Shown here: piece after piece, positions 35,378-46,006 of the stretch | Layout: every line of letters starts with the position of its first letter | Numbering within the stretch: position 1 is the first letter of the stretch | DNA from: Ascaphus truei | Lineage: Eukaryota > Chordata > Amphibia > Anura > Ascaphidae | Direction: 5' to 3' | Assembly (NCBI GenBank): GCA_036426205.1 | Contig: CM071569.1 | Location: 787,460 to 851,459 of the forward strand | DNA: 64,000 bases | Position numbers and translations under genes: made by a program | The notes under the pieces: generated by a model | The model's database searches: none | Told to the model about the DNA's origin: nothing | The model's input: only the letters and a program-made list of their open reading frames with translations

Positions 35378-36150
35378 ATGTGGAAGTTCTCGTTCAAGGA
35401 TGCAATCAAGAGCCTGGGCGTCTCAGCTAGGGAAGAACTCAGACTGCTAGCCAAATGGCTGGGAAAAGAATCCATGGAACACGCGAAGAGACTCGGGGCA
35501 GAAAATGCGATCCACCCCCAAGTAGGTCTTGACCTAGTATGGGAAAGGCTAGAAGAGTGTTACGGCAGCCCCGAAGCAGTCGAAGATGCGCTCTTCAAAA
35601 GAGTCGACAGCTTTCCCAAGATCACAGCTAAAGACTACTCGAAGTTACTAGAGCTCGGGGACCTGCTACAGGAGCTGCAGTCTGCGAGAACAGACCATTC
35701 CTTAACAGGTCTCAACGTCCTAGACTCAGCTCGCGGAGTGAGACCCATCTCCAAGAAAAATGGATTTCACAAGGCTCCAAATACAAAAGGGAAAAGCAAG
35801 TCGCCTTCCCTCCATTCCCATTCTTCTTGAGCTTCATCCGCGAAGTGGCAAGTACAAGGAACGATCCCAGTTTCATCTTAGGTGCGCAAACCACACACAG
35901 TGCAAGCAGCCTGAGGAATGAGAGACCAGTGGCGAGATACGGTAACACTCAAACACCCATCTCGGTCCACAGGACGGATGTGTCCCCCACGACCCAAACT
36001 ACTCCCGATCAGTCGGTCGCCAGAGACGAGAAACCAAGGGACCCAAACAGGGAATGTCCCATACACAAGAAGCCACACACACTTAACAGGTGCTTTGGGT
36101 TCAGGATGAAGTCCATAGAGGAATGCAAGAAGTTACTCAGAGAATTCTGA
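35378..36150 (+). pseudogene. BEL/Pao gag
   Basis: 35378-35830 encodes a gag segment (GVSAREELRLLAKWLGKESM, then DLVWERLEECYGSPEAVEDA and LLELGDLLQEL) matching the DUF1759-type gag of BEL/Pao elements. A shifted frame at 35827-36150 continues to CPIHKKPHTLNRCFGFR, the start of the cysteine/histidine array, and then stops at 36148. The protein would package element RNA. The frame shift near 35.83 kb and the stop make it non-functional. Confidence 0.85.
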
Positions 36151-36930
36151 GTTTGCTTCAGGTGCTGCAATTCCACGACTCACCTAGCCAGAGACTGTAA
36201 AGAAGACATCAAATGTGCAGTGTGCAAAAGTGACAAGCACGTAACATCTCTACATCCAGAGGCGCTGACATTCCACCAACTCAACAACCCATCCTCCATA
36301 GTGGAGCATGGCGGGGAGGAAGGAGAAGGCGAGCCAACATCTGTCACGTCTCAGTGCACCGAGGTTTGCGGAAAAGGAAGTGACAAAATATCCTGCTCCA
36401 AAATATGCCTTGTCACAGTGCACCCCCAGGGACAACCTGAGAAGGCTATTCGGATGTACGCAATCCTCGACGATCAAAGTAACAGATCATTGGCGAAGAC
36501 AGAATTCTTCAACTTATTCAACTCACAAGACAACGCCTCACCCTACACCCTCAGAACCTGTGCAGGGTCAACTGAGACAATAGGGAGAAGAGCAAGCGGT
36601 TACGTCATACGTTCACTGTATAACAGAGTGAAGATAGCTCTCCCCACACTCATCGAGTGCAACCACATGGCCGCAAACAGGGACGAGATTCCCACACCAG
36701 ACGTTGCACGCCATCACCCGCACCTCAGAGGAATAGCCAACTAGCCGGTAGAACAAGGAGCCAAAATCTTGCTGTTGCTCGGTAGGGACACCTTGAGGGT
36801 ACATAAAGTCCGTAAACAGCGTAACGGACCCCACAGCGCACCATACGCCCAAAGACTTGACCTAGGATGGGTGATATGGGCAACGTGTGCACTGACAAAG
36901 GGCACGGACAAGACTATGTTGACGCCCGCA
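36151..36930 (+). pseudogene. BEL/Pao zinc knuckles and aspartic protease
   Basis: Directly after the stop at 36148-36150 the same frame gives CFRCCNSTTHLARDCK and CAVCKSDKHVTSLH, two zinc-knuckle-like units. Then comes a retropepsin domain with MYAILDDQSNRSLAKTEFF as active site, typical of DUF1758 in BEL/Pao. Another stop occurs at about 36744, after which LLGRDTLRVHKV and LDLGWVIWA continue the family pattern. Confidence 0.85.
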
Positions 36931-36948
36931 GAACGGTGATAACAGAAT

Positions 36949-38432
36949 GTGGACACACATCCCTCTCTGAACCATGTCTTGGCCATCACCAAGTGTCAGG
37001 AGGGCCAAGCGAAGAGACCAGGTCATACCCCTGAGATCAACAAAAACATTCTCACATCAGGGGGATGTGACAATGGCCTAGGATGCTTAGTGGTTCAGAC
37101 AACCAAGGATGACGGGTCGACTCCACCAAAGGAAAAAAGTAACCTCCTGAAGGTGACCGACAAAAGGATCTCCCAAAAGAAAATAAACAATCAGACAGTC
37201 CTCTTGAGAGCAAGGACACAGCTGAGACGTACAGCCATTCCTCTCCACAGAATATCAAGCGACAAAGCAGCCAGCTGCCACGGCTGGAATAGCCGTAAAG
37301 GATTGCACCCTGCAGGTGGAACCACAGGGGCAAAGAGACTGTTCTTTCACACACGTAAAAGGAGACAGTTGCAGAAACATTTCACAAAAGGATTTACAAG
37401 GACAAAAGAGACTGTTCTTCGTCATGTCCAGGGAGAAAACAACCTCCTGAGGGCAGTCAACAAAGAGACACAAAGGCATATCACCAAAATACGTGGAGAC
37501 GTTCTCGTGCAAGAGGAATGCACTGATGACTTAGGGTGCACAGCGTTCCAGACCATAATCATCAAGCGCCGACAAACAGACAAGCAAAAACCATCGATGA
37601 AATAGAGGATTCCGAGAGTTAACGGTCAAGGAGCTCGTCAAAGACGGAGACCGGGCAGTTGGGCGAACCCTCTACCATTCCGTTCACCAAAAGGGGCCTC
37701 CCAACAATGGCGAACATTGCCATCTTTAGGTTCACTTCGCACCGCTGCGACCTACAAGGAAACCGGAGACACAAAAACAACTTGTGCCTTCATCCAGAAG
37801 ATATTCCTTACCGGTCCACGCAACCAGCACGCCTCTAAACGAGGAAGGTAAGAATGCTGGTACCACTGTCACCAGATCTAAGGGTCTCCAGTTATCTGTT
37901 TCACCCTCAGGAACCCGATCAAATCCGGGTAGTGTTCAGCCCCAGCGCTCAGCTCCAGGGAGTCTCCCTGAACGACGCCCTCTTTATTGGACTAGACCGA
38001 CAACCAGTCTTCCAGGAGTGTTGTTCCGCTTCCGCAAGGAGCCAAAAGCCATCTCCTTCTGCCAAACGCCAGGTGATAGAGTGACAGGCTACCACGACTG
38101 GCATACCTACATTGGATGTACTCTGTAGGTGAAACTACAGAGACAAAAGGACTGTTCTCTCACAAAGCTAAAAGAAAACAGTGCCAGAGACTTTTACACA
38201 AAGACATTGTGGTGCAACTAGCTAACCTGGAGCTGTGCATCCACTCTGCATCCTTTGCCAAAGAACCTTGGCCAAGGGACTTTGAAACCAGTGATACCGG
38301 CCGGTGTCACATCGCTATGTGGACATGGACTCTTGCATTGTTTGAGAATGTGATGTTATCTTTGTTATGCATTGCACATATGTTCCACATATTCCAGGTA
38401 TATAGTGGTATCTCCAGATACCAGACGGGGAG
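36949..38432 (+). pseudogene. BEL/Pao reverse-transcriptase remnant and decayed interior
   Basis: 36949-37600 is an open but unrecognisable Lys/Arg-rich stretch with loosely repeated blocks (AACCTCCTGA occurs twice, near 37141 and 37441). At 37850-38060 two frames together give RVVFSPSAQLQGVSLNDALF and then LPGVLFRFRKEPKA, the first motifs of a BEL-type reverse transcriptase. The catalytic part does not follow. About 3 kb of the usual pol is therefore deleted. Confidence 0.7.
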
Positions 38433-38948
38433 TGTCCTGGAACTAGATTCCACATTTCTCTGTCTCCCTTTGCAGCTCATGGGATTCATATCTCCCCAGC
38501 TAGCTGCATGTGAAAAGGCAACATTATTGTTACATGTTGTTTACACAGCCCTAGTCAGTGTTGGTTGCCTGCAATCTCCTATTCTCCTAGCTGAGAGTGG
38601 CCTATTCCTACCCCCTGTCCTTGCTGACAGTTAGTATAGTCTCACTTCACTTCTAGTGTGACCCTTGCCCCTCACTTCCTTTTCACTCTGGACACTGAGT
38701 GAGTGCCTGCCTGCTATTTGCCCCAGCAAGGCCTTTCTGTTTTTTACACTGCCTTATCTTGATACACTGCACTTCAGAGAGATAAGAACTCTCTACCCAC
38801 ACTACATCTGCAAGTACCTTTCTTCCTGTGATTTTCCCTCAATAAAACTAAGAAAGACAAAGGGACTTGTTGTGCTTTGGAAGAAAGAAGGCATGAGTTA
38901 AGCTAACTGGAATTATTCATACATCATTCGTGACCCTGGTTCCAGGAA
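38433..38948 (+). repeat. BEL/Pao 3' LTR
   Basis: Starts TGTCCTGGAACTAGATTCCA and ends ...GGTTCCAGGAAA. It is shorter than the 5' copy by several small deletions. The ends are complementary (TGTCCTGGAAC against GTTCCAGGA). Confidence 0.88.
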
Positions 38949-39436
38949 ACGGATAAAGGAGGAGCGATTGTGGTACAGTTGTCCCTCAAATACAAACAAG
39001 AAGCTTTAAGATTATTGAGCGATACTAAATTTTACTTAAAATTGAAGACAGACCCCACGAGAATCTTTTTTGGAGAATTGCAGAACCTATTGGAACTGGG
39101 GGATGTACTATATGTTTTGAGTGTTAAGGAACGACAGTTTTTGAACTGTGACCATCCTGTCATACTGTTTCACCATCTCCCAAAGATCCATAAATCTCTT
39201 GGGAGCCCACCTGGGCGACCCATCGTCTCAAGTATTGGATCTTTGGGAGACGGTGTTTCCCGATATGTAGACAGATTTCTTCAGCCATTAGTGTATACCT
39301 TGCCCTCATATATTCGCGATACCACAGCACTCTTACTCGCATTGGAGGGTGTTACCTGGAAGGATGGTTTTAGATGGGTCACTATGGATGTTACATCTCT
39401 TTACACGATTATTGACCACCAACATGGTTTACAAGC

Positions 39437-39706
39437 TACAGCTGAACCCCGTTATAGCGCGACCCGTTATAACGCGATTTTCACGTGGCTCCCGTTTAAA
39501 AAAAAAACACACACTCTCACTGCACACACTCTCACTGCACACACTCTCACTGCACACACTCTCACAGCACACTGCACACACTCCCAGCACTCACTGCACA
39601 CACTCTCACTGCACACACTCTCACTGCACACTGCACACACCACACACACACTCCCAGCACTCACTGCACACTGCACTCACTGCACACTGCACACACTCTC
39701 ACTGCA
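39437..39706. repeat. Insertion in Penelope-like element: TIR-like end plus CTCACTGCACACACT array
   Basis: Begins CAGCTGAACCCCGTTATAGC, a DNA-transposon-like terminus that recurs inverted near 59218-59245 (CGCGTTATAACGGGGTTTAG). After a poly-A run it becomes an array of CACACTCTCACTGCA units (39510-39706). It interrupts the RT coding sequence after the codons for DHQHGLQA. Confidence 0.8.
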
Positions 39707-39925
39707 CACACCCATCGTCTCAAGTATTGGATCTTTGGGGGATGGTGTTTCCCGATATGTAGACAGATTTCTTCAGTCATTAGTGCATACCTTGCCCTCA
39801 TATATTCGCGATACCACAGCACTCTTACTCGCATTGGAGGGTGTTACCTGGTAGGATGGGTTACTATGGATGTTACGTCTCTTTAAGCGATTATTGACCA
39901 CCAACATGGTTTACAAGCTATTTAT
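39707..39925 (+). repeat. Direct duplication of RT segment 39208-39435
   Basis: CCATCGTCTCAAGTATTGGA through CCACCAACATGGTTTACAAG appears at 39208-39435 and again at 39709-39925, with about 95% identity and a small deletion (TTTTAGA missing in the second copy). The second copy continues into the downstream RT coding sequence, so it is the original context. Confidence 0.92.
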
Positions 39926-40047
39926 CACTATTTATTATCTTCTTCTCTATCCACGGCACAGATCACTTTTATCACTGATTCCATTTTATTTTTACTTACA
40001 CACAATTATTTTTTATTTGATTCACAATTTTTTCTTCAGGAACAGGG

Positions 40048-41164
40048 CACGGCAATGGGGACATCTTTTGCCCCATCTTATGCCAATCTCTTTATGGGTC
40101 TTTGGGAGTCTGTTCACATTTATGGTAGCACTAATAATTTTCGTCAAAATATCATTTTTTATAAACGTTACATCGACGATCTGATTTTCATTTGGGATGG
40201 TGATCTAGATAGTTTGCACACTTTTATTAACATTCTTAACACTAATGACATTAGTCTTAAGTTTACATTTGAAACTGATCCACATTCAATTAACTATCTC
40301 AACGTAACACTCCATAGTGGCCCTGACAACACAATTCAAACAGATATCTTTAAAAAGCCTCATTCCAGGAATTCATTTTTGCATGCGAAGAGTAGTCTCC
40401 CCAGTTCCCTCATTCGCGGGATCCCGAAGGGACAATTTTTAAGATACAGGAGATTATGTTCCAACAAGGATTCATTCCTGCAACATTCGAAGGAGCTTAG
40501 TTCTTGATTCTTGGCGAGGGGTTACCGCCAGACTGACATACAAGAGGCTTTTCTTAACGCTCAATCTACTGATCGGATTAAGTTGATCCAATCTAATAAA
40601 CAGGAACCAGACAACTTTAGAAATAATCCTTTGCTTATTACCAAATTTAATAAACAACCGTATCAGATACGTAAACTTGTTTCTAAACATTGGGATATAC
40701 CAAAATTGGATCTTGATCTGAATCATGTTACAGAACATGGCCCTAGATTTGCTTTTAAAAAAGCCAATACACTGGCCTCATCAATATCTAGAAGCCTCTT
40801 TCAGTCGAGACATCTAAAACCCTTATGCAATAAACCAAAGGGATTTCACAAATGTGGCTTCTGTAGGTGGTGCCGATTTGCAGAACCCACCAAAAGAATA
40901 CACACTCTCTATCCAAAAAATAGATACAAGATCAGAACTTTTATTAACCGTCATACTAGTTTCGTTGTGTATATAATCATGTGTGGTTGTAATAAACAAT
41001 ATGTCGGTAGGACTATTAGATCACTGAATGCTAGAATTGCTGAGCATGCAAGACTCATTGTCAAAAAAGACATGGTACACCCAGTGTCTAGACACTTCAC
41101 GGGGTGTCCACAGGGTGGGATGGATAACTTCCGTTTTTTTGGTGTGGAACATATAACCGGTTAA
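40048..41164 (+). pseudogene. Penelope-like RT core and GIY-YIG endonuclease
   Basis: The first part encodes GTAMGTSFAPSYANLFMG and the catalytic YIDDLIFIWDGD, then LKFTFETD and the thumb motif SLIRGIPKGQFLRYRRLC, and stops at 40505. The next frame (40511-41164) carries a cysteine cluster HKCGFCRWCRFAEP and the endonuclease start VVYIIMCGCNKQYVGRT, with LNARIAEHARLI containing the conserved arginine and the E-H pair. RT copies the RNA and GIY-YIG nicks target DNA. One frame break near 40507 separates the two parts; otherwise this is the best-preserved mobile-element protein here. Confidence 0.92.
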
Positions 41165-41828
41165 TGCCAGAGGAGGTGATAGGCTCAATTGCCTTAATAG
41201 AAGAGAAATGTATTGGATATTCTCTTTGAATACCCTTCATGCTAATGGAATAAATAAATGTAGAATGGGAATTGAAACATTTCCTTCGTAATTAAAGATG
41301 TTTAATATTTCAAGATATGTTTAACATCTAATATTCATACATGATTTCCTTTTCTTTCCTTTTTTCCCCCTCCCCCCCCCCTCCTTTTTCACCGTCCCTC
41401 CCACCCCTTTCCCTTTCTTCAGTTTTAATATTAACGCCGTGTTAACCACCCCCTGTGATCTCTTTCATTAGTACTGTTCGTGTTTCATTATATCACGTAT
41501 TGTACTTGCTCTCCCCAGCATAGATTTGGATGTAGACATTATATGATCTTCAAGGTTAAGCATCTGTTTGGTAGCTTCTGGCACTGCTGTGTTTGTTTTT
41601 AATCATTATTATCTTTTTACCAGTTTCATTCTTTTTTCCATATATATATACAATGTCTGTATTTTATATGTTATAGTTTCTTTATACGAGACTGGCTGTT
41701 ATTATGTGTCCTGTTTTAGATATACTCCTGTTGTGGATGCGTCATCCTCCACACCTGTTGACCATGGACTCTTGATCAGATTTCACAGGTGTTGACGTTT
41801 GGCGCCCTATATCAGGCCTATCTGTTCA

Positions 41829-41887
41829 CTGGCGGATCACTCTTTGACAAAGCGCTTCGGCGTGGAACGCGTTAGAGGATCCGCCAG
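41829..41887 (+). ncRNA. Hammerhead-ribozyme-like motif downstream of Penelope-like element
   Basis: Long stem I: CTGGCGGATC-A-CTCT (41829-41843) pairs with AGAGGATCCGCCAG (41874-41887), 14 bp with one bulge. The core reads TTGACAA (41844-41850), then A, G, a stem II CGC-TTCG-GCG (41853-41862) with a UUCG tetraloop, T, GGAA (41864-41867), CGCG, T, T. Departures from the active consensus: C-to-T at the first core base, G-to-A in GA, and GAAA changed to GGAA. It lies about 660 bp behind the endonuclease stop. Confidence 0.55.
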
Positions 41888-42109
41888 AGCTCCACCGTTA
41901 GGCTCCAATACATTTTTCTCAGTCACATTCTCAGCCTTTGCATTCTTTCTCCTGTGGGAGGAGTATCATCCTTCAGTAATTCAGCCTAATGTGTTCACTG
42001 TCGGGTGGTATGTCAACTTTGTTACATTGCTGGTTTCTTCACTTATTGATTGTAGAAGAAAGCAAATACTGATGTAGCCCTGTTTCCTACTGAATACGGT
42101 ATGCTACCA

Positions 42110-42825
42110 ATGCTGTCTAACCTGTTGGCTCGCAGGGCCTAAGCCTCCGCCACGGAGAGCCTGGGGCAACATATATGCATACCAATAACCTCTTACCAAG
42201 TGCAGCGCCTCCACCTGTGACGGCTCCCAGCAGAGCGGGAGTGGTTCCTCACAGGACAATAATGTAATACTACGCACACAGCATATAAAAGGAACAGTGA
42301 CTTTACTAATGATAACCATAACCTTGCATGTCATATAGTGAGTGTCCCTCTGTATAGGAGACACTATAACTAATGCGTCTTGCAGGACGCGACCCCTTCA
42401 CCGTGTACCCGCACCGTGTCCAATTCCCCCACACCACAATCCCACCCCCAAAGTAAGGTATGTGTGTGTGTGACTGCGCAGCCACTATGTTCTGGTTTTA
42501 TAGTTGGTGCACTTGTGGATGTTACCTGCCGAGCGCTCCAGCGCTCGGACCTGCAAACGGGCTTCACAAAGGATCCGACGATGAAGACACTCCAGGGATA
42601 CCTTCCAAGACGATCCCATCCGGTCGGCTGCTGCTGTGCGTTCAGAGGTCTGAGCCCAAACCTTTGCGTTGGTACCGCGACAGTCTCTGGGTATACACTT
42701 CTATCGCTTACTCTAATGGGGCAAGATCCTATCCTAGGGCCTGTCCCTGCATCAACTTCAGTGTCTGTGACTCAGGGTCTAACTGGGCCAGGGGTATAGG
42801 GCCTAGTGTAGGGGCTACTTAGCAA
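42110..42825. repeat. Dispersed repeat, copy 2 (unknown class)
   Basis: Partner of 2330-3310, with shared blocks CCTGTTGGCTC, GCCTAAGCCTCCGC, GTGTGACTGCGCAGCCACTA and GACTCAGGGTCTAACTGGG. It lacks the 28-bp array of copy 1. No protein is seen. Confidence 0.6.
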
Positions 42826-42893
42826 ACTTGACACCCTCTACAATTCAATTTGTCGTTTTGTTCTCCAATGCAACTACAACACACATCACTGCG

Positions 42894-43415
42894 AAATGCT
42901 CAAAGAACTAGATTGGTCATCACTCGAGTCTAGGCGCAAAGTTCACCTTTCCTGTCTTGCCTTTAAATTCTTTATGGGCAACCTACCCAGCTACCTGAAC
43001 AAGCTCCTCACCCCTACCACATGCAGCACTTATCACCTGAGATCAGACTCCAAAAGACTGTTCATGGTCCCAAGGCTCAACAAAGTATCCGGCCATTCCT
43101 CCTCTTACCGTGCACCCCAAAACTGGAACAACCTACCAGAGACTCTCACATCCACCACCAGTTTAAGTTCTTTCAAATATAAGGCTGTCTCACATTTTAA
43201 TCTGATCTGTAACTGTTTCATACGCTCATAATATATATTTTCTCTAACTGCGCATGCAATGTCTTGTATATAATGTATACCCTGCTCATTTATGTAACTG
43301 TACTTGTAAACATGTATTATTTGTCTTACTCTGTGCCCAGGACATACTTGAAAACGAGAGATAACCCTCAATGTATTACTTCCTGGTAAAATATTTTATA
43401 AATAAATAAATACTT
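42894..43415 (+). mobile_element. LINE 3' end with RT C-terminal remnant
   Basis: A 111-codon open stretch beginning MLKELDWSSLESRRKVHLSC and holding RAPQNWNNLPETL and SLSSFKYKAV, the usual end of L2/Rex-type LINE reverse transcriptases. It is followed by a 3' tail ending in AATAAATAAATAC near 43410. The fragment at 138-396 is a deleted copy of the same family. Confidence 0.82.
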
Positions 43416-43937
43416 GCCTCCCTACACGCAGAGCTCCTTCTCCTTCCTCCTCCCGGTCCTCTCTGATCAACGTGCTCCCCTGCGCAACCTCCTAACTCTT
43501 CCTCCCGTGAATCCGCCCGCCCTATAGGCTCCCTGGCGTCACCTGGTCTCGCTGAAGCTCCTGGGACTCGTAGTCCTGTGCGCTATGCCCTCTAGGATTG
43601 GTTTCTATTTTGCGGGCTAACGCAACCCCTACCGCACATGCACGACCTTTCCTCCATCACCACCTCCACGGTCTCACCGCGCATGCGCGAACATCCAACA
43701 TGGCGGCGCCCTGAACGCTCGGGTCACTGCGGAGCCTCCGGTGCGCCGGAGCGCTCCCTGCACTCGCTGCAACCTGCCCTATTCTCCCAGCGGGGCAGAG
43801 ATAAGGGTGAACTGGGGGACCTGGCTACACTGATAAACTTGGTGAACTGCACATAGCTCAAACCGCGCCCGCAACTTGTCATGTTAAAAAATAAAACCCC
43901 CATCATGTATTGTAGAAAGCACACGGATCATTTGTAC
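43416..43937. other. CpG-rich non-coding stretch
   Basis: Contains GCGCATGCGC and ATGGCGGCGCCC near 43680-43715, resembling the CpG-rich segments at 3311-3560 and 20690-20960. I see no exon or conserved promoter, and a mobile-element origin is likelier. Confidence 0.4.
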
Positions 43938-44392
43938 CAGCTCTAGCCAAATCCAGTCCTCCAGGGCAAAGAACAGGTCTGGTTTTCAGGGTATCCCTGC
44001 TTCCGCAAAGGTGGCTCAATCAGGGCCTCAGTCGTTGCTTAAGGATCTGTGACCTGTTGGGGACCCTTGAGGAGTTAGCCATCCCTGTAAGACCAATGTG
44101 CGGGGGCAGCAGTGCCAATGTACGGGGGCAGCAGTGCCAATGTACGGGGGCAGCAGTGCCAATGTGCGGGGGCAGCAGTGCCAATGTACGGGGCAGCAGT
44201 GCCAATGTACGGGGCAGCAGTGCCAATGTCATTTATTGTAGAAAGCCCACGGATCATTTGTACAGCGGGACATGAAATGATAGACCAGGGCTGGCCAACT
44301 CCAGTCCCCCAGGGCCAACAACAGGTCAGGTTTTCAGGGTATCCCTGCTTCCGCACAGCTGGCTCAATCAGTGCCTCAGTCGTTGCTTAATA
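43938..44392. mobile_element. hAT-like MITE remnants, two partial copies
   Basis: 43938-44092 and 44281-44392 share CAGGTTTTCAGGGTATCCCT, GCTTCCGCA, TGGCTCAATCAG and CCTCAGTCGTTGCTTAA. The ends (GGCTGGCCAACTCCAGTCC; CTTGAGGAGTTAGCCATCCC) are the inverted termini seen more fully at 52591-52773. The 22-bp array sits between them. Confidence 0.7.
44093..44229. repeat. 22-bp tandem repeat, about six copies
   Basis: Units of CCAATGTACGGGGGCAGCAG plus TG; the last two lack one or two G. The array sits exactly at the junction of the two hAT-like MITE copies. Confidence 0.95.
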
Positions 44393-44799
44393 ATTATATA
44401 TGTCGCGTACATTCACTATTCTTTGCACCCTTTTTTGCACTATTTATTAGGGATTGTGTTTGCGCCTCAGTCTTTTTTGTGTTCGCCCCATCAAAGATGC
44501 CAGAACGCTGACATCGCAGCACGCGACGCGGAGGCGCTGGCGACTGTCGCCATGGGTACGAGAGAAACCAAAAAATAAAGTCTCCCGTCGTCATCGCAAC
44601 ATTAGTACAGCGTCAATATATTAGTGTGTGTGTGTGCGTGCGTGTCGCATAACTCCTCCCTACGCCTTCTTCTGATACACCCCAAATCCCCAGCGGACAT
44701 GCACAGAGCAAAAATAGGAGCAAAGACATTGATTCATTTCTCGCTATGCACCATCCCGACTCTTGCGTTCTGCTCAAGGATGTCTTCTCTCTACCCCCT

Positions 44800-45320
44800 T
44801 TGTATCTAAAGCCCTCTCCCACCTTAAACCTTTCTCACTGACTGCCCCGCACCTCTGTAATGCCCTTCCCCTCAGTACCCGACTAGCACCCTCTCTATCC
44901 ACCTTTAAGACTCACCTGCTTAAGGAAGCATATGGGTAGCACCATGGCTGATAATTAACACCTTATACATAAAGCTTGGCCCCCGGCAGACGCACTTACC
45001 AGAACGCCCTCCTACTGTCTCTGTACGTTCTCCCTACCTACCAATTAGATTGTAAGCTCTTCGGAGCAGGGACTCCTTTCCTAAATGTTACTTTTATGTC
45101 TGAAACACTTCTCCCCTTTATGTATTATTTGTTATTTATATGATTGTCACGTGTATTACTGCTGTGAAGCGCTATGTTCATTAATGGTGCTACTGTATAT
45201 AAATAAAGACATAGATACATAGATACATAGATACATAGATACATACATACATACATACATACATACATACATACATACATACATACATACATACATACAT
45301 ACATACATACATACATTGAT
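44800..45320 (+). mobile_element. L2-like LINE 3' end with (ATAC)n tail
   Basis: Same family as 9372-10375 and 19555-19815, here on the plus strand. A coding remnant at 44810-44935 is followed by the tail (TTAGATTGTAAGCTCTTCGG, GAAGCGCTATGTTCATTAAT, ATATAAATAAAGAC). It then runs into (ATAG)/(ATAC) repeats from 45208 to about 45315, which probably grew from the LINE's own short 3' repeat. Confidence 0.85.
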
Positions 45321-45373
45321 GCAAAGCAATGCAATGTGAAAATGGTGCTCTTTGAAACCAGTTTTACTCCACA

Positions 45374-45549
45374 ATGTAATTAGTACTGTATATAAGGCCC
45401 GATGTAATTAGTACTGTATATAAGGCCCATGTGTAATTAGTACTGTATATAAGGCCCCAATGTAATTAGTACTGTACATAAGGCCCAGGTGTAATTAGTA
45501 CTATACATAAGGCCCCAATGTCATTAGTACTGTATATAAGGCCCCGATG
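45374..45549. repeat. 28-bp tandem repeat with TATA-like element, six copies
   Basis: Unit ATGTAATTAGTACTGTATAT plus AAGGCCCG, six copies with small changes, about 450 bp beyond the ILDR1 stop codon. Each unit carries TATATAAGG, which resembles a TATA box, but this is probably a coincidence of the unit. Confidence 0.92.
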
Positions 45550-46006
45550 TCAGAGTTGTGTCTTTACATTTGGTAAAAAATACAAGAAGACGCATTGATG
45601 TTTCTAAATGTACCTAATTTATTTACATTACATGTACAGGAGGTTCGTTATTACAAAGTAAGGAATGGTAACCTTTTTCTGAGGCCTTCCCCAACATGAC
45701 GTACTGTACAGTAAAGGCCAACTCAATTATAGTATTTACACACGTGAACCAAAAGCTGATCAATGTACTGTATACCGCGACTTGTTATTCCGTCTCTCAA
45801 ATACAAAATATCTGCTAAAATCGCCGTGAGGAGTAGAAAAATATAAAAATCCTTCCTTTTCAGTCTTGTGCTTTTGCGTTCTTATTTTCCACGTGGAACA
45901 GCCAGTCTCAGAAGTGGCCGGACCAATCCCAAGGTCAGAACAAACTATTGTGCCAGGCAAATACACATGAAAACAAGCCACGGTTTATTCCACGTAATTT
46001 TGTGGG
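45550..46006 (-). other. ildr1: Probable ILDR1 3' untranslated region
   Basis: On the minus strand this follows the ILDR1 stop at 46007-46009. A poly(A) signal AATAAA occurs at 45989-45984, only 18 bases after the stop, and another near 45623-45618. Which is used cannot be told here. No other feature is seen. Confidence 0.5.

Larger units (their letters stand above)
32424..38948 (+). mobile_element. BEL/Pao LTR retrotransposon, decayed
   Basis: Two LTR copies (32424-32995 and 38433-38948) enclose a plus-strand interior with BEL-type gag, zinc knuckle, aspartic protease and a reverse-transcriptase remnant. Integrase and most of the reverse transcriptase are missing or unreadable, so it is non-autonomous. 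Penelope-like sequence lies on both sides, but the two flanks are overlapping rather than adjoining (see findings). Confidence 0.82.
38949..41164 (+). mobile_element. Penelope-like element with GIY-YIG endonuclease (copy 2)
   Basis: A plus-strand Penelope-like element: N-terminal RT extension at 38970-39430, an internal insertion/duplication (39437-39925), the RT core at 40048-40507 and the C-terminal zinc-finger/GIY-YIG region to 41164. These elements prime at chromosome ends or nicked DNA and are distinct from LTR and LINE elements. The frame is broken at the insertion and at 40507-40510. A hammerhead-like motif follows at 41829. Confidence 0.88.

Noticed and set aside
45208..45320. Possible CRISPR-like or regulatory array
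   Set aside because: It is a simple (ATAC)n microsatellite grown from a LINE tail; no spacers.
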